A stretch of DNA of 64,000 bases from Pseudarthrobacter naphthalenicus (GTDB lineage Bacteria; Actinomycetota; Actinomycetes; Actinomycetales; Micrococcaceae): positions 1 through 64,000 of the forward strand of contig NZ_JARESG010000008.1 of the NCBI RefSeq assembly GCF_029076445.1. The letters run 5' to 3'. Below the pieces are notes generated by a model that made no database searches, was not told where the DNA came from, and was given only the letters and a program-made list of their open reading frames with translations. The position numbers and the translations under genes are program-made. Positions 28,050 through 36,539 of the stretch are shown one piece after another (position 1 is the first letter of the stretch; the number at the start of each line of letters is the position of its first letter).

Positions 28050-28894
28050 CAGGTCACCGGCCACACCACCCGGGTCTGCCACTTCCGGGGGTCCGGTTCG
28101 GCGGGAGGCCCGTTCAGGTAGTACTCCCACATGGCGTCGGACGGGGTCCTGCCAGCCGCCCTGATCCCGTCCTGGATCGCCGAATACGTCTCACCCAGGG
28201 TTTCATAGGGTCCGGTGTGGATCGCCTCAAATGCATCGGCTTCAGGGAGGGTGCCGGTGAGCACTGTTTGGGTGGCGGACAGGTTACCGGTGATCGGAAA
28301 GCCCGCTTCGACGTCGACCGTTTCCGTTGGCATTCCCCGATAGAGCGCGAACGGCGGTCCGGTGAGTTGGACATTCTGCCTCTGCGCTTCGGCCATAACG
28401 GACCCGAAGGCCCGGCTGAAGAAGTCAGCAAGGGCAGTCATCGGCACGGTTTCCCGGACGACGGCGGTTGGTTGCGCGGCGCAATGGACCTGGACGGGTT
28501 GAACGCTCCCGTCAGTTGGCCGGGCGTTCTGCCAAAGCCCCACCACGTTGCCTTCCGTGTCCCGGAAATATGCGTTCCAGCCGGATCCGGGAACCTCCAT
28601 CCGGCTCCGCACTGTTTCCCCGCCCAGGCGCTGGACCTGATCCAGTGCGGAATCGATGTCCTCCACGTCGATGGTGACCACCGGCGCCGGGAGCATGTCA
28701 CCGCGGCGGAAGATGCCGCCATTGATGGCTCCGGGCCGGTCGGGCATTCCGCGCTGGCTGGACGGCGTGGTCATGGCCAGGCTGTACTCCATGTCCGGCA
28801 GCACCTGGAAGGACCAGCCGAACACGGATTCGTAGAATTTCCTCGCCCGGTCTTCGTCGTCCGCGGGGATTTCGAAATGTACCACTCCACTCAT
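28049..28894 (-). CDS. VOC (glyoxalase-like) domain fused to a GyrI-like ligand-binding domain
   Basis: A 281-residue protein. Residues 1-125 are a VOC metalloenzyme/binding fold (VVHFEIPADDEDRARKFYESVFGW, DIDSALDQVQRLGG, YFRDTEGNVVGLWQ). Residues 150-281 match the GyrI-like/AraC effector-binding fold (FALYRGMPTETVDVEAGFP, HTGPYETLGETYSAI, WEYYLNGP). There is no DNA-binding domain. It may bind a small molecule or act as a resistance or sensor protein. ATG 28894 overlaps the upstream stop by 4 nt (ATGA) and its own stop overlaps the next ATG, so it lies inside a translationally coupled membrane-protein operon. Confidence 0.82.
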   Translation of the reverse strand: MSGVVHFEIPADDEDRARKFYESVFGWSFQVLPDMEYSLAMTTPSSQRGMPDRPGAINGGIFRRGDMLPAPVVTIDVEDIDSALDQVQRLGGETVRSRMEVPGSGWNAYFRDTEGNVVGLWQNARPTDGSVQPVQVHCAAQPTAVVRETVPMTALADFFSRAFGSVMAEAQRQNVQLTGPPFALYRGMPTETVDVEAGFPITGNLSATQTVLTGTLPEADAFEAIHTGPYETLGETYSAIQDGIRAAGRTPSDAMWEYYLNGPPAEPDPRKWQTRVVWPVT

Positions 28895-30618
28895 TTCACG
28901 AACCTTTCGGTGGCAACGGACCGCGAGGACAGCCCCGGGGCCGCCAGCGGTATGACGTCGATCCGCGATGTTTGGCCGTTGGGCGGACCAACCAACAAGA
29001 GGACGTGCGAGGCAGTGACGCCGCCGAGGGCACCGATCACCCTGTCGGTCAGCCCATCCTCCGGTGAAGGTTCCGCCGGCAGCATCCCGCCGGCGTCGGC
29101 CCTCGTCCATACGGTGACGTGAGCTCCCGTGGCGGCGGCAATGGCCTCGGACAGCTGCCCCGGGTCCGAGGCGGTCACCAGAATGACCTCGTCAATGGTG
29201 GGGGCGTTCGCCCGTGCGGCGGCGGCCAGCAGGGCGTGCTCACGGCGCCACTGGGCAAAGTGATAGGCGGCAACCAGTCCCGCCGCGACCATGAACCCCA
29301 GTGGCGAGCGGATCCGTTCCAGGAGGCTGCCTCCGGTCGCCTCGCCCAGCAGGAACACGAAGAGCCGGTATCCGATTACCAGGACGGCCACAAGGGCCAC
29401 AGCGGCGCTGATGCCGAAGAACGCCACGAGGTAGACGCGCCGTCCCGGCGGGATTTCCTCCGCGGTTTGCGGTTGGTTCAGCGGCTGCCACGCCCGCCAC
29501 CACACCGGTCCGCCCACCACCAGGGAACTGAGGCCGCCGAGCAGCAGGGTTCGGGTTCCGCCGCCGGCCAGGGGCGAAACGGCCATGGCAAGCGCTGCAT
29601 TGATGACCACGCCCACCCCGGTTGCGGCAGCGGCCAAGGCAACGCCGGAGGTGACCAGCCTGCCCGCACGCCGGGTGCGCGCAGAGCGCTGCGCGCCACT
29701 GACGCGGTAATACCGCCAGATCAGAACGCCGATCGCGGCAGCGGCGACTGCAGGGCCCAGGGGAGCCAGTAATTCGCTCAGCGGATCGTTCCGGTCGAAT
29801 GCGATCCTGAGGAGCACAAAGACCACGACGCCGGCGCCGCCAAGTGCCGTGATGCCTGCGGCGAAGATCCCCACCCCAATCAGTGCCACATCCACCAGGG
29901 CCGAGGCCATCTTTCGTCCGCTGCCCCTGATCCAGTGCCACCACCACACCAGAATTCCGCCAATGGTCCACACCACAGCCCGCAGGACAGGCTGCCACCA
30001 GCCCTCCACCTCCGGGGTCAGGCTCATCTGCCCGCGGATCGCCACGTCAAGCAGGCTGCCCAGGGCATTGATGGCCCCTACCCCTCCGACCAGAAGCCCG
30101 AAGACCCACCCGATGACGGCCGGGATATCGTCCAAAGCCTCCGGGCGTTTGACAGGGTGCCGCCACATCCAGCGGTGCAGGATCCAGACGGCCGCCCAGA
30201 CGATCCCGTTCGACAGCGGGGAGTACCAGAGGGGTTCCCGGCTGCCGATCAAGGAGCTGGCAGCCGCGAGGAGCCCGGTCACCGCCGCGATCAGGGAGAC
30301 CAGGTAGACGGCAGACAGGTAGACGCCCCATCCCGCGGAGCCGCGTTCCGCCGCGTCGTCAAGCCTCCGCCACACCAGCCACCAGAGCAGGGCGGCGAGC
30401 GGCCCGCCGACCAGGGTGAAGGCCAGGGAACGGGCCACTGTCTCCACATCAGCGGCTGCCACCAGCGCTCCCGTGCTGAACAGGCGTTCCAGCAGCCCGC
30501 TGAGCCCCACGGCCGTAATCACCACCAAGGCGAACAACAGAACGTAGAGGATCAGGCGGCGGAGTGTGGCCTGCGCTGACCCCGCCGGTGAATGAGGCGT
30601 TGGGGCTGCGGCGTTCAT
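28891..30618 (-). CDS. DUF5671-type polytopic membrane protein
   Basis: A 575-residue protein with about 12 hydrophobic helices arranged in three or four repeats of an 'RR(L/I)..Y...F' plus four-helix unit (around residues 20-140, 150-270, 300-400 and 400-450). This resembles the DUF5671 family. The last 100 residues are a soluble domain with TIDEVILVTASDPGQLSEAIAAATG. Function unknown. It overlaps the next and previous genes by 4 nt each. Confidence 0.78.
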   Translation of the reverse strand: MNAAAPTPHSPAGSAQATLRRLILYVLLFALVVITAVGLSGLLERLFSTGALVAAADVETVARSLAFTLVGGPLAALLWWLVWRRLDDAAERGSAGWGVYLSAVYLVSLIAAVTGLLAAASSLIGSREPLWYSPLSNGIVWAAVWILHRWMWRHPVKRPEALDDIPAVIGWVFGLLVGGVGAINALGSLLDVAIRGQMSLTPEVEGWWQPVLRAVVWTIGGILVWWWHWIRGSGRKMASALVDVALIGVGIFAAGITALGGAGVVVFVLLRIAFDRNDPLSELLAPLGPAVAAAAIGVLIWRYYRVSGAQRSARTRRAGRLVTSGVALAAAATGVGVVINAALAMAVSPLAGGGTRTLLLGGLSSLVVGGPVWWRAWQPLNQPQTAEEIPPGRRVYLVAFFGISAAVALVAVLVIGYRLFVFLLGEATGGSLLERIRSPLGFMVAAGLVAAYHFAQWRREHALLAAAARANAPTIDEVILVTASDPGQLSEAIAAATGAHVTVWTRADAGGMLPAEPSPEDGLTDRVIGALGGVTASHVLLLVGPPNGQTSRIDVIPLAAPGLSSRSVATERFVK

Positions 30619-31085
30619 GGTTTGGACAGTCCGGTGCAGGACACGAGCGGGTACGGCGCCTGCTCGATCCGCCAGGTGCCGCCGGATTTGACCAAGGAGA
30701 AACGGTCCTCCATCTCATACTCCGCCGGCCCGAACGGGCCGCCCCCGCCTGAACTGACGAGTGAGACCCGGACCAGGGCCGAGTCGTCCCGCTCCGTGGT
30801 GGAGATCAGAACTACCCGGACGGGACGCGGGCCGCTGTCGTAGTACCCCCGGCAGACGGATTTGGCGGATTCCGTGAGGAAGGAGTTGGCTGTGGCCGTA
30901 TCGCCGTTGATCACCGCAGTACTGTAACGCTGGACGACGCCCTCCGGTCTGGACTCATCCAGGGCCTCGGGGGCGCCGCGGGTGAAGACGACGGCCAAAG
31001 CCACCACGACAAGCAGCGCAATCGCGGACAGGATGGCCACCAGGGTCCGGTCGGGCTTGCCCGCCGCAGTCTTGGACGGACTCAT
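30615..31085 (-). CDS. Single-TM anchored protein with NTF2-like extracytoplasmic domain
   Basis: A 156-residue protein: short basic cytoplasmic N-terminus, one TM helix (about 15-36), then about 115 residues that look like an NTF2/SnoaL-like alpha+beta fold (VVQRYSTAVINGD, YEMEDRFSLVKSGGTWRIEQ). There are two Cys (in VCRGYY and VSCTG) that could form a disulfide. It is the first gene of the operon 31085-26604, and its stop overlaps the DUF5671 ATG. No function can be assigned. Confidence 0.72.
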   Translation of the reverse strand: MSPSKTAAGKPDRTLVAILSAIALLVVVALAVVFTRGAPEALDESRPEGVVQRYSTAVINGDTATANSFLTESAKSVCRGYYDSGPRPVRVVLISTTERDDSALVRVSLVSSGGGGPFGPAEYEMEDRFSLVKSGGTWRIEQAPYPLVSCTGLSKP

Positions 31086-31213
31086 GCCGCGCCGGCCCGG
31101 CCATGGCCAGCAGGCCCCCGCGGGGCCGAAAGCGCGGACCTACCCATGGTTCCTCCTAGGCCTGATGACACCCGAACCTGCCCAGTGTCCGGCAGGGCGC
31201 ACGCTGCGCGGTA

Positions 31214-31244
31214 GGGGCGAACGTCCCGGTGGGTCTTTGGACGC
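31214..31244. promoter_or_regulatory. Two tandem DevR/DosR-like boxes
   Basis: Box 1 is GGGGCGAACGTCCC (31214-31227); box 2 on the minus strand is GCGTCCAAAGACCC (31231-31244). They are 17 bp apart centre to centre, 36 nt before the P1B ATPase ATG and about 130 nt from the divergent operon at 31085. Paired boxes are typical of strongly induced DosR promoters. Confidence 0.6.
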
Positions 31245-31280
31245 TACTTCGGCTCATGTCCCGCATGTAAGGATGGGCTC

Positions 31281-33629
31281 ATGACGTACCTGCGTGACCG
31301 CATTGAGTTGCTGTTCTTCGTTGCCTCGATCCTTCTGCTGGCGGCCGGCGGTGCGGCCTGGCTGCTCGGCCAGGACCCGCCGGCGGAGCTGCTGTGGGCG
31401 GCTGGCACGGTTCTGGGTCTGGTGTTCGCCGTCGCCTGGGTGGCAGGTGCCCTCAGGCGCCGGGAAGCCACCGTGGATATTATCGCGGTACTGGCCCTGG
31501 CAGGTGCCCTGTGGGTGAATGAGCCCTTCGCCGGGGCAATGATCACCGTGATGCTGGCGACCGGCCGGCTTCTGGAGGCGCGGGCCGGCGCGCGGGCAAG
31601 GCGGGAGCTGAGCCTGCTCGTTGAGCGGGCGCCCCGGACCGCCCGCAGGCGGGTCCAGAGCGGTGTGGAATCGGTTCCGGTGGAGGCGCTCGCGGCGGGT
31701 GACCTCATCGTGGTTGGCACCGGGGAAGTCCTCGCCGTGGATGGCCGCCTCCTCTCGGCAGGAATCCTCGACGAGTCCGCGTTGACCGGCGAATCCTTGC
31801 CGGTGGAAAGAGTGGTCGGCGAAGACCTCCGCAGCGGCGTGGTGAACGCCGGGGCGCCCATTGACGTGATCGCAACGGCAACCGCCGCGGACTCGACCTA
31901 CGCCGGCGTGGTTCGCCTGGTGGAGCAGGCCCAGGCCGCTTCAGCTCCCTTCGTGCGGACCGCGGACCGGTTCGCTGCCTTATTCGTGCCGCTGACGCTT
32001 GTATTGGCCGGTGCGGCCTGGGCCCTCAGTGCAGACCCGGTACGGGCCGTGGCGGTCCTCGTTGTCGCCACACCCTGCCCGCTTCTCCTGGCAGCCCCGA
32101 TCGCCATCATGTCCGGACTGTCGCGCGCCGCGAGCATCGGTGTGGTGATCAAAGGCGGCGGCGCCCTCGAACGCCTGGCAGCGGGCAGGGCTGCCCTCTT
32201 CGATAAGACAGGCACCCTCACCCGGGGGCAGCCCACCGTCGCCGACACGGTCACGGCCGCCGACACTGTTGACGCCGATGAGATCCTCCGCCTGGCAGCC
32301 TCCCTCGACCAGGTCTCACCGCATGTCCTGGCCAGTGCGATCGTGACCGCAGCCACCCGCAGGGACCTGAAGCTTGAAATGCCCGAAGACGTGCACGAGG
32401 AACACGGCTACGGGCTCAGGGGAATGGTCGGCGTCCACGAAGTCAGACTCGGGAAGGCAGCCTGGATCGCGCCGGGCGTTGAACCGGGCTGGGTGCGCCA
32501 GGTGCGCCGGCGCGCCGACCTGGACGGATCGCTGACCGTCTTCATCGCGGTCGATGGCGAACCCTGCGGAGCGTTCCTGCTGGAGGACCCGGTCAGGCCG
32601 GACGCCCCGCGAATGATCCGGGCCCTGCGCGCTGCGGGCATCGGCAGGATCGTTCTGGTGACAGGCGACCGCGAGGACATCGCGCATACAGTGGGCCGGG
32701 TGGTTGGAGTTGATTCCGTCCGGGCCGACTGTGACCCGGGGGAGAAGCTCCAAGTGATTACGGCTGAATCCGCCAATGCCCCCACCATCATGGTGGGGGA
32801 TGGTGTGAACGACGCTCCGGCGCTCGCCGCCGCCGGAGTCGGGGTGGCCTTGGCGGCACGGGGGGCCACCGCGTCCTCGGAAGCTGCGGACGTTGTGCTG
32901 ACCGTGGACCGGATCGACGCCCTTGCCGACGCCATCCTCATCGCGCGCCGTTCGATGAGCATCGGCATGCAGGCCGTCGTGGTCGGCATGGGCCTGTCCC
33001 TGGCCGCCATGGTCGCTGCAGCAGCCGGCTTCCTCGCCCCGGCAGCCGGAGCCGTGCTGCAGGAGGTCATCGATGTCCTGGCGATAGGCATTGCCCTGCG
33101 TGCAGTGATCCCCGGAAAATCCCACACCATTAACATGGCGCCGGCGGATATTGCCACCGCACGCCGGCTGAAAACCCAGCACGACGCCGTAAGTGCCGTG
33201 GTTGAGCAGATACGCGCCGTGGCTGACACCCTCACCACCCGCGACCCGGACCTGGCCCCGGCCCGGGTCCTGCTCGGCCGCCTCGAGACCGAACTGCTAC
33301 CGCACGAGCGGGCAGACGAGGAACTCCTGGTGCCGCTGGTGGCCCGCGCCCTTGGCGGGTCGAACGCGACAGCCGACATGAGCCGCACCCACGCCGAAAT
33401 CGAACACCTCATCAGCCGGCTCCACCGCTTGCTGAACGGTCTCGAAAGAGACGCGCGCGCCCAAGACATCATCGAGCTCCGCCGGCTGCTCTACGGCCTC
33501 TACGCCATTCTCCGGCTGCACAACGCCCTCGAGGAGGAGGGCGCCTTCAGTCTCGTGCCCGATGCCAGGGCGGAACCGGAGGACCTGACTTCCCCGGCGC
33601 AGAACACCCAACGGAAAGCTGACCGCTAG
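31281..33629 (+). CDS. P1B-type metal ATPase (TPC motif) with C-terminal hemerythrin domain
   Basis: A 782-residue protein. TM helices flank a TGES actuator motif. The M6 motif is TPC (T264-P265-C266) instead of CPC, then DKTGTLT (D308) and GDGVNDAPAL. There is no N-terminal metal-binding domain. Residues about 625-770 form an HHE hemerythrin-like domain with ligand-like H634 (KTQHDAV), LLPHERADEE, RTHAEIEHL and LRLHNALEEE. TPC plus hemerythrin defines the P1B-5 group, reported for Ni2+/Fe2+ export with an O2- or redox-responsive diiron site. ATG 31281 has AAGGA 7 nt upstream. Tandem DevR-like boxes precede it, fitting an oxygen-responsive metal pump. Confidence 0.92.
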   Translation: MTYLRDRIELLFFVASILLLAAGGAAWLLGQDPPAELLWAAGTVLGLVFAVAWVAGALRRREATVDIIAVLALAGALWVNEPFAGAMITVMLATGRLLEARAGARARRELSLLVERAPRTARRRVQSGVESVPVEALAAGDLIVVGTGEVLAVDGRLLSAGILDESALTGESLPVERVVGEDLRSGVVNAGAPIDVIATATAADSTYAGVVRLVEQAQAASAPFVRTADRFAALFVPLTLVLAGAAWALSADPVRAVAVLVVATPCPLLLAAPIAIMSGLSRAASIGVVIKGGGALERLAAGRAALFDKTGTLTRGQPTVADTVTAADTVDADEILRLAASLDQVSPHVLASAIVTAATRRDLKLEMPEDVHEEHGYGLRGMVGVHEVRLGKAAWIAPGVEPGWVRQVRRRADLDGSLTVFIAVDGEPCGAFLLEDPVRPDAPRMIRALRAAGIGRIVLVTGDREDIAHTVGRVVGVDSVRADCDPGEKLQVITAESANAPTIMVGDGVNDAPALAAAGVGVALAARGATASSEAADVVLTVDRIDALADAILIARRSMSIGMQAVVVGMGLSLAAMVAAAAGFLAPAAGAVLQEVIDVLAIGIALRAVIPGKSHTINMAPADIATARRLKTQHDAVSAVVEQIRAVADTLTTRDPDLAPARVLLGRLETELLPHERADEELLVPLVARALGGSNATADMSRTHAEIEHLISRLHRLLNGLERDARAQDIIELRRLLYGLYAILRLHNALEEEGAFSLVPDARAEPEDLTSPAQNTQRKADR

Positions 33630-33647
33630 CTGCCTTGCAGGTGCCGG

Positions 33648-36314
33648 TCAGCGGGCCGCCGCGTCATCGGGCGCGGATTCGATGATGACGGTGCCGGCGT
33701 CGCCATCCACCGTGATCCGCTGGCCGCTGGTAATCCGCTGGGTGGCTACTCCGGTGCCGAGCACCGCAGGGATGCCGTATTCCCGGGCCACGATTGAGCT
33801 GTGGCTCAGGGGGCCGCCGACGTCGGTCACCACCGCCGAAGCCATGGCGAACAGCGAAGTCCAGGCGGGAGTGGTGATCCTGGCCACCAGGACGTCGCCC
33901 GGTCTCATCAGGGCGAAGTCGTGAGGACCGTGGAGGACGCTGGCCGGAGCACTGACCCGGCCCGAACTCGCGCCGGCGCCTTTGATCACGTTGCCCACCT
34001 GGTGTTGCGGGCCCGCCGGCATCATCGATCCGAAGGCCCTTTCCATCCACCGGTTCTCGGGGAGCAGCTGGGGGGCGGCGGCCTTGACCTGGCCGCGCCA
34101 CAGCATCCTGCGCTCCTCCACCGCAGCGGCACGGACGGGCCGGTCGGCGCCGGTGATGGCCACGGCAGCCGTTCCCGGTGCGGCCAGGCCGAACTCGACG
34201 GCGCTTTGCAGCTCCCTGAAGCGCAGCCAGAAGACGTCGTCCGCTTGGGTGAGCACAGCGGAGCCGACCAGCCGCTGTCCGAGTTCGAGCAGGATTCGGC
34301 GCAGCAGCGGCCACGCGAGCCCGACGTCGGCCAGGGCGTCCTCACGGATCGGCCCGGTGCTCTGGGCCCAGCGGAGCAGACGGTAAAACACGGCGCGCCG
34401 GCGCGGTCCCAGCCGGGCGGCCATGCGGCTGGTCTGCTCCTCCCGCCGGTCGGCCGCGAGCCGCTGCCGCTCGTAGGGGTTGTTGCCCTGACCGCGCAGG
34501 TAAAACTTCACAGTCTCCAGCAGCGTTGCGGGATCATCCGCCGGCACGGGGCTGGCGAAGTCCAGGTTGTACACCGCGTGCCCGAAGCGGTCCAAATGGT
34601 TCTGGAAACGATGATGCCATTGCTGCCACAGTGCCTCCCCGAACCCCTCCGGCGCGGTGCCCGTGCGCTGGGAGGCGGCGAGCGCCGTCGTCGATTCTTC
34701 AAGGATGACCGAGGCCAGCCCCGGCACCCCCCGCACCCACGCCGCGAGGTCAAACAGGGACTTTTCCGCCCGGATGGGTTCGCTGTCGTAGCCGAGCAGG
34801 AAAATCTGGGCCGGGGGATCGCCGTCACGCCGGACGAACCTGTCGTAAAACCCCCGGAAAGAGAGTTCACTGGTGGCGGCCAGCGGAATGATTGACTGCA
34901 CGGCGGTGTAGTACACGGTGCCGGCGTCCAGCAGCACCTGGACCCCGTCAAGCAGTTCCTCACCGGAGAGCCCGCGGACCGGTTTGGCGGACCAATCCCT
35001 AACCACTTGTTCGTAGCGCGGGTGCGAGTATTCCCGCCAGCCGGCCACTCCCAGGCGGGCCTGGCCGCGGAAGAGGGCCCGTACTGCCGTGAGCGACCTT
35101 ACCGTCACCCGCCACATTGCCGAGGTGCGGTAGTAGTAATAGGCGTAGCCGTTCACGGTGGGTAACCCCACATCGCCTTCGCCAACAACGTTCCTGCCGA
35201 CCGCTTCGGCCATCAGGGCGCGAAGGGATTTGGATACCGAGCCATCGATGAGATCGGCGAACAGCGGCGAGAGCGGATCGGGCATCTGCTCCACGATGCT
35301 TGCGCGGAAGTAGAGACCTTTCGGGTAGGGCACGGGCCACGAGTCCGGAACGTCCGCGGCCGGTTCCGGAAGGGCAGTGATGGGACGGGACTGCAGGATA
35401 TGGAATCCGTTGCCGGCCCGTGCCCACTCAATGTCCTGTGGTTGCCCGAAATACGCCGCAATCCGCCTTCCGTAACCGGCCAGTTCGGCCGCATCCCGGT
35501 CATTGAGAACGGGCACCCGGCGCCGTCCTTCCGGGACCGGCTGTTCCTTCGTGCCATGCTCCGCGGAGACGGTCATGATGTCCTTGTCCGCCGTTTGCCG
35601 CGAGGATACCCGGCCCGTCCCGGCATCGACCACGAGATCATCCGTGGTGACCGTTCCGCTGACCACTGACTCGCCCAGACCCCACGCGGCGCTTATCACG
35701 GTCTGGTCGCGGCGCCCGGTGGCGGGGTTGGCGGTGAACATGACGCCGGCTGACTGGGCCTCCACCATGCTCTGGACCACCACGGCGAGACGGACCGTGT
35801 CCGGTGCTATGCCCTCGCGGGCGCGGTAGGCCATGGCGCGTGCGGTCCACAGGGAAGCCCAACAATTGATGACCGCTGTGTGCAGCTCCCCGGCCCCCAC
35901 CACATTCAGGTAGGTGTCCTGCTGGCCGGCGAAGCTGGCCGAGGCGAGGTCCTCCGCCGTGGCGGAGGACCTCACGGCGACTGCTGCGTTTCCATCGCCG
36001 AGATGGCCGTAGGCGTCGTCCAGTTCCGCGGCGACGCCGGACGGCACTGTCCCCTGTGCGAACAGCGCCCGGATCCGGGTGGAAGCATCCTCGTAATCCT
36101 GCGGCGACGCCTGTAGCGGCAGTGCGGCCAGACCACGTATGTCCGTTTCCAGGTCATTTTCACGCACAAAATCCGTGTAGGCGGAGGTGTTCAGCACAAA
36201 ACCTTCAGGAACCGGAACCCGTGCCTGAATGAGGCCGCCCAAGCCCACAGCCTTGCCACCGACGAGGGGAACATCCCCCGGCCCCACATCCACCAAGCTG
36301 TTGACGTACGTCAT
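33648..36314 (-). CDS. PEP-utilizing enzyme resembling rifampin phosphotransferase (RPH)
   Basis: An 888-residue protein in three parts. An N-terminal PPDK/PEP-synthase ATP-grasp domain (about 1-320; VPLVGGKAVGLGGLI, AVRSSATAEDLASASFAGQQDTYL cut by normal spacing, ILQSRPITALPE) comes first. A large central helical domain (about 330-770) unrelated to the PPS barrel follows. A C-terminal phosphohistidine domain (GGPLSHSSIVAREYGIPAVLGTG) ends the protein. The order ATP-binding / central substrate domain / C-terminal His domain, and the sequence around the His, match rifampin phosphotransferase (ATP + Pi-type phosphorylation of rifamycins) rather than PPS. The substrate is unproven. ATG 36314 follows AAGGATGG. 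I saw no clear DevR box upstream. Confidence 0.8.
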   Translation of the reverse strand: MTYVNSLVDVGPGDVPLVGGKAVGLGGLIQARVPVPEGFVLNTSAYTDFVRENDLETDIRGLAALPLQASPQDYEDASTRIRALFAQGTVPSGVAAELDDAYGHLGDGNAAVAVRSSATAEDLASASFAGQQDTYLNVVGAGELHTAVINCWASLWTARAMAYRAREGIAPDTVRLAVVVQSMVEAQSAGVMFTANPATGRRDQTVISAAWGLGESVVSGTVTTDDLVVDAGTGRVSSRQTADKDIMTVSAEHGTKEQPVPEGRRRVPVLNDRDAAELAGYGRRIAAYFGQPQDIEWARAGNGFHILQSRPITALPEPAADVPDSWPVPYPKGLYFRASIVEQMPDPLSPLFADLIDGSVSKSLRALMAEAVGRNVVGEGDVGLPTVNGYAYYYYRTSAMWRVTVRSLTAVRALFRGQARLGVAGWREYSHPRYEQVVRDWSAKPVRGLSGEELLDGVQVLLDAGTVYYTAVQSIIPLAATSELSFRGFYDRFVRRDGDPPAQIFLLGYDSEPIRAEKSLFDLAAWVRGVPGLASVILEESTTALAASQRTGTAPEGFGEALWQQWHHRFQNHLDRFGHAVYNLDFASPVPADDPATLLETVKFYLRGQGNNPYERQRLAADRREEQTSRMAARLGPRRRAVFYRLLRWAQSTGPIREDALADVGLAWPLLRRILLELGQRLVGSAVLTQADDVFWLRFRELQSAVEFGLAAPGTAAVAITGADRPVRAAAVEERRMLWRGQVKAAAPQLLPENRWMERAFGSMMPAGPQHQVGNVIKGAGASSGRVSAPASVLHGPHDFALMRPGDVLVARITTPAWTSLFAMASAVVTDVGGPLSHSSIVAREYGIPAVLGTGVATQRITSGQRITVDGDAGTVIIESAPDDAAAR

Positions 36315-36539
36315 GTCCGCCCATCCTTCTGCCCGGATCCGGGGGCGTTCTGTCTGGTTCTCCACATAGTGGCACTGCCGCAGGCAGGCGTCCACCGGCA
36401 AGGGGGATTATTGGGGCCTGGGTGGCTGCGTATTCCTACCTCGCCGCAAGGGCATGGAGTAAGCTGGAATGACCGTCAGGAAGAGCGCGGCCGCAAGCTA
36501 GAACTGGGGAAACGACCCCGGCATCCGGAAAGGTTGCCC

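Noticed and set aside
31123..31136. GGGCCGAAAGCGCG as another DevR-like site upstream of the 31085 operon
   Set aside because: Only the left half resembles the box; the right half matches poorly, unlike the two sites at 31214-31244.
33648..36314. Second PEP synthase
   Set aside because: It lacks the C-terminal PEP/pyruvate barrel and has a different central domain, matching the RPH-like architecture instead.
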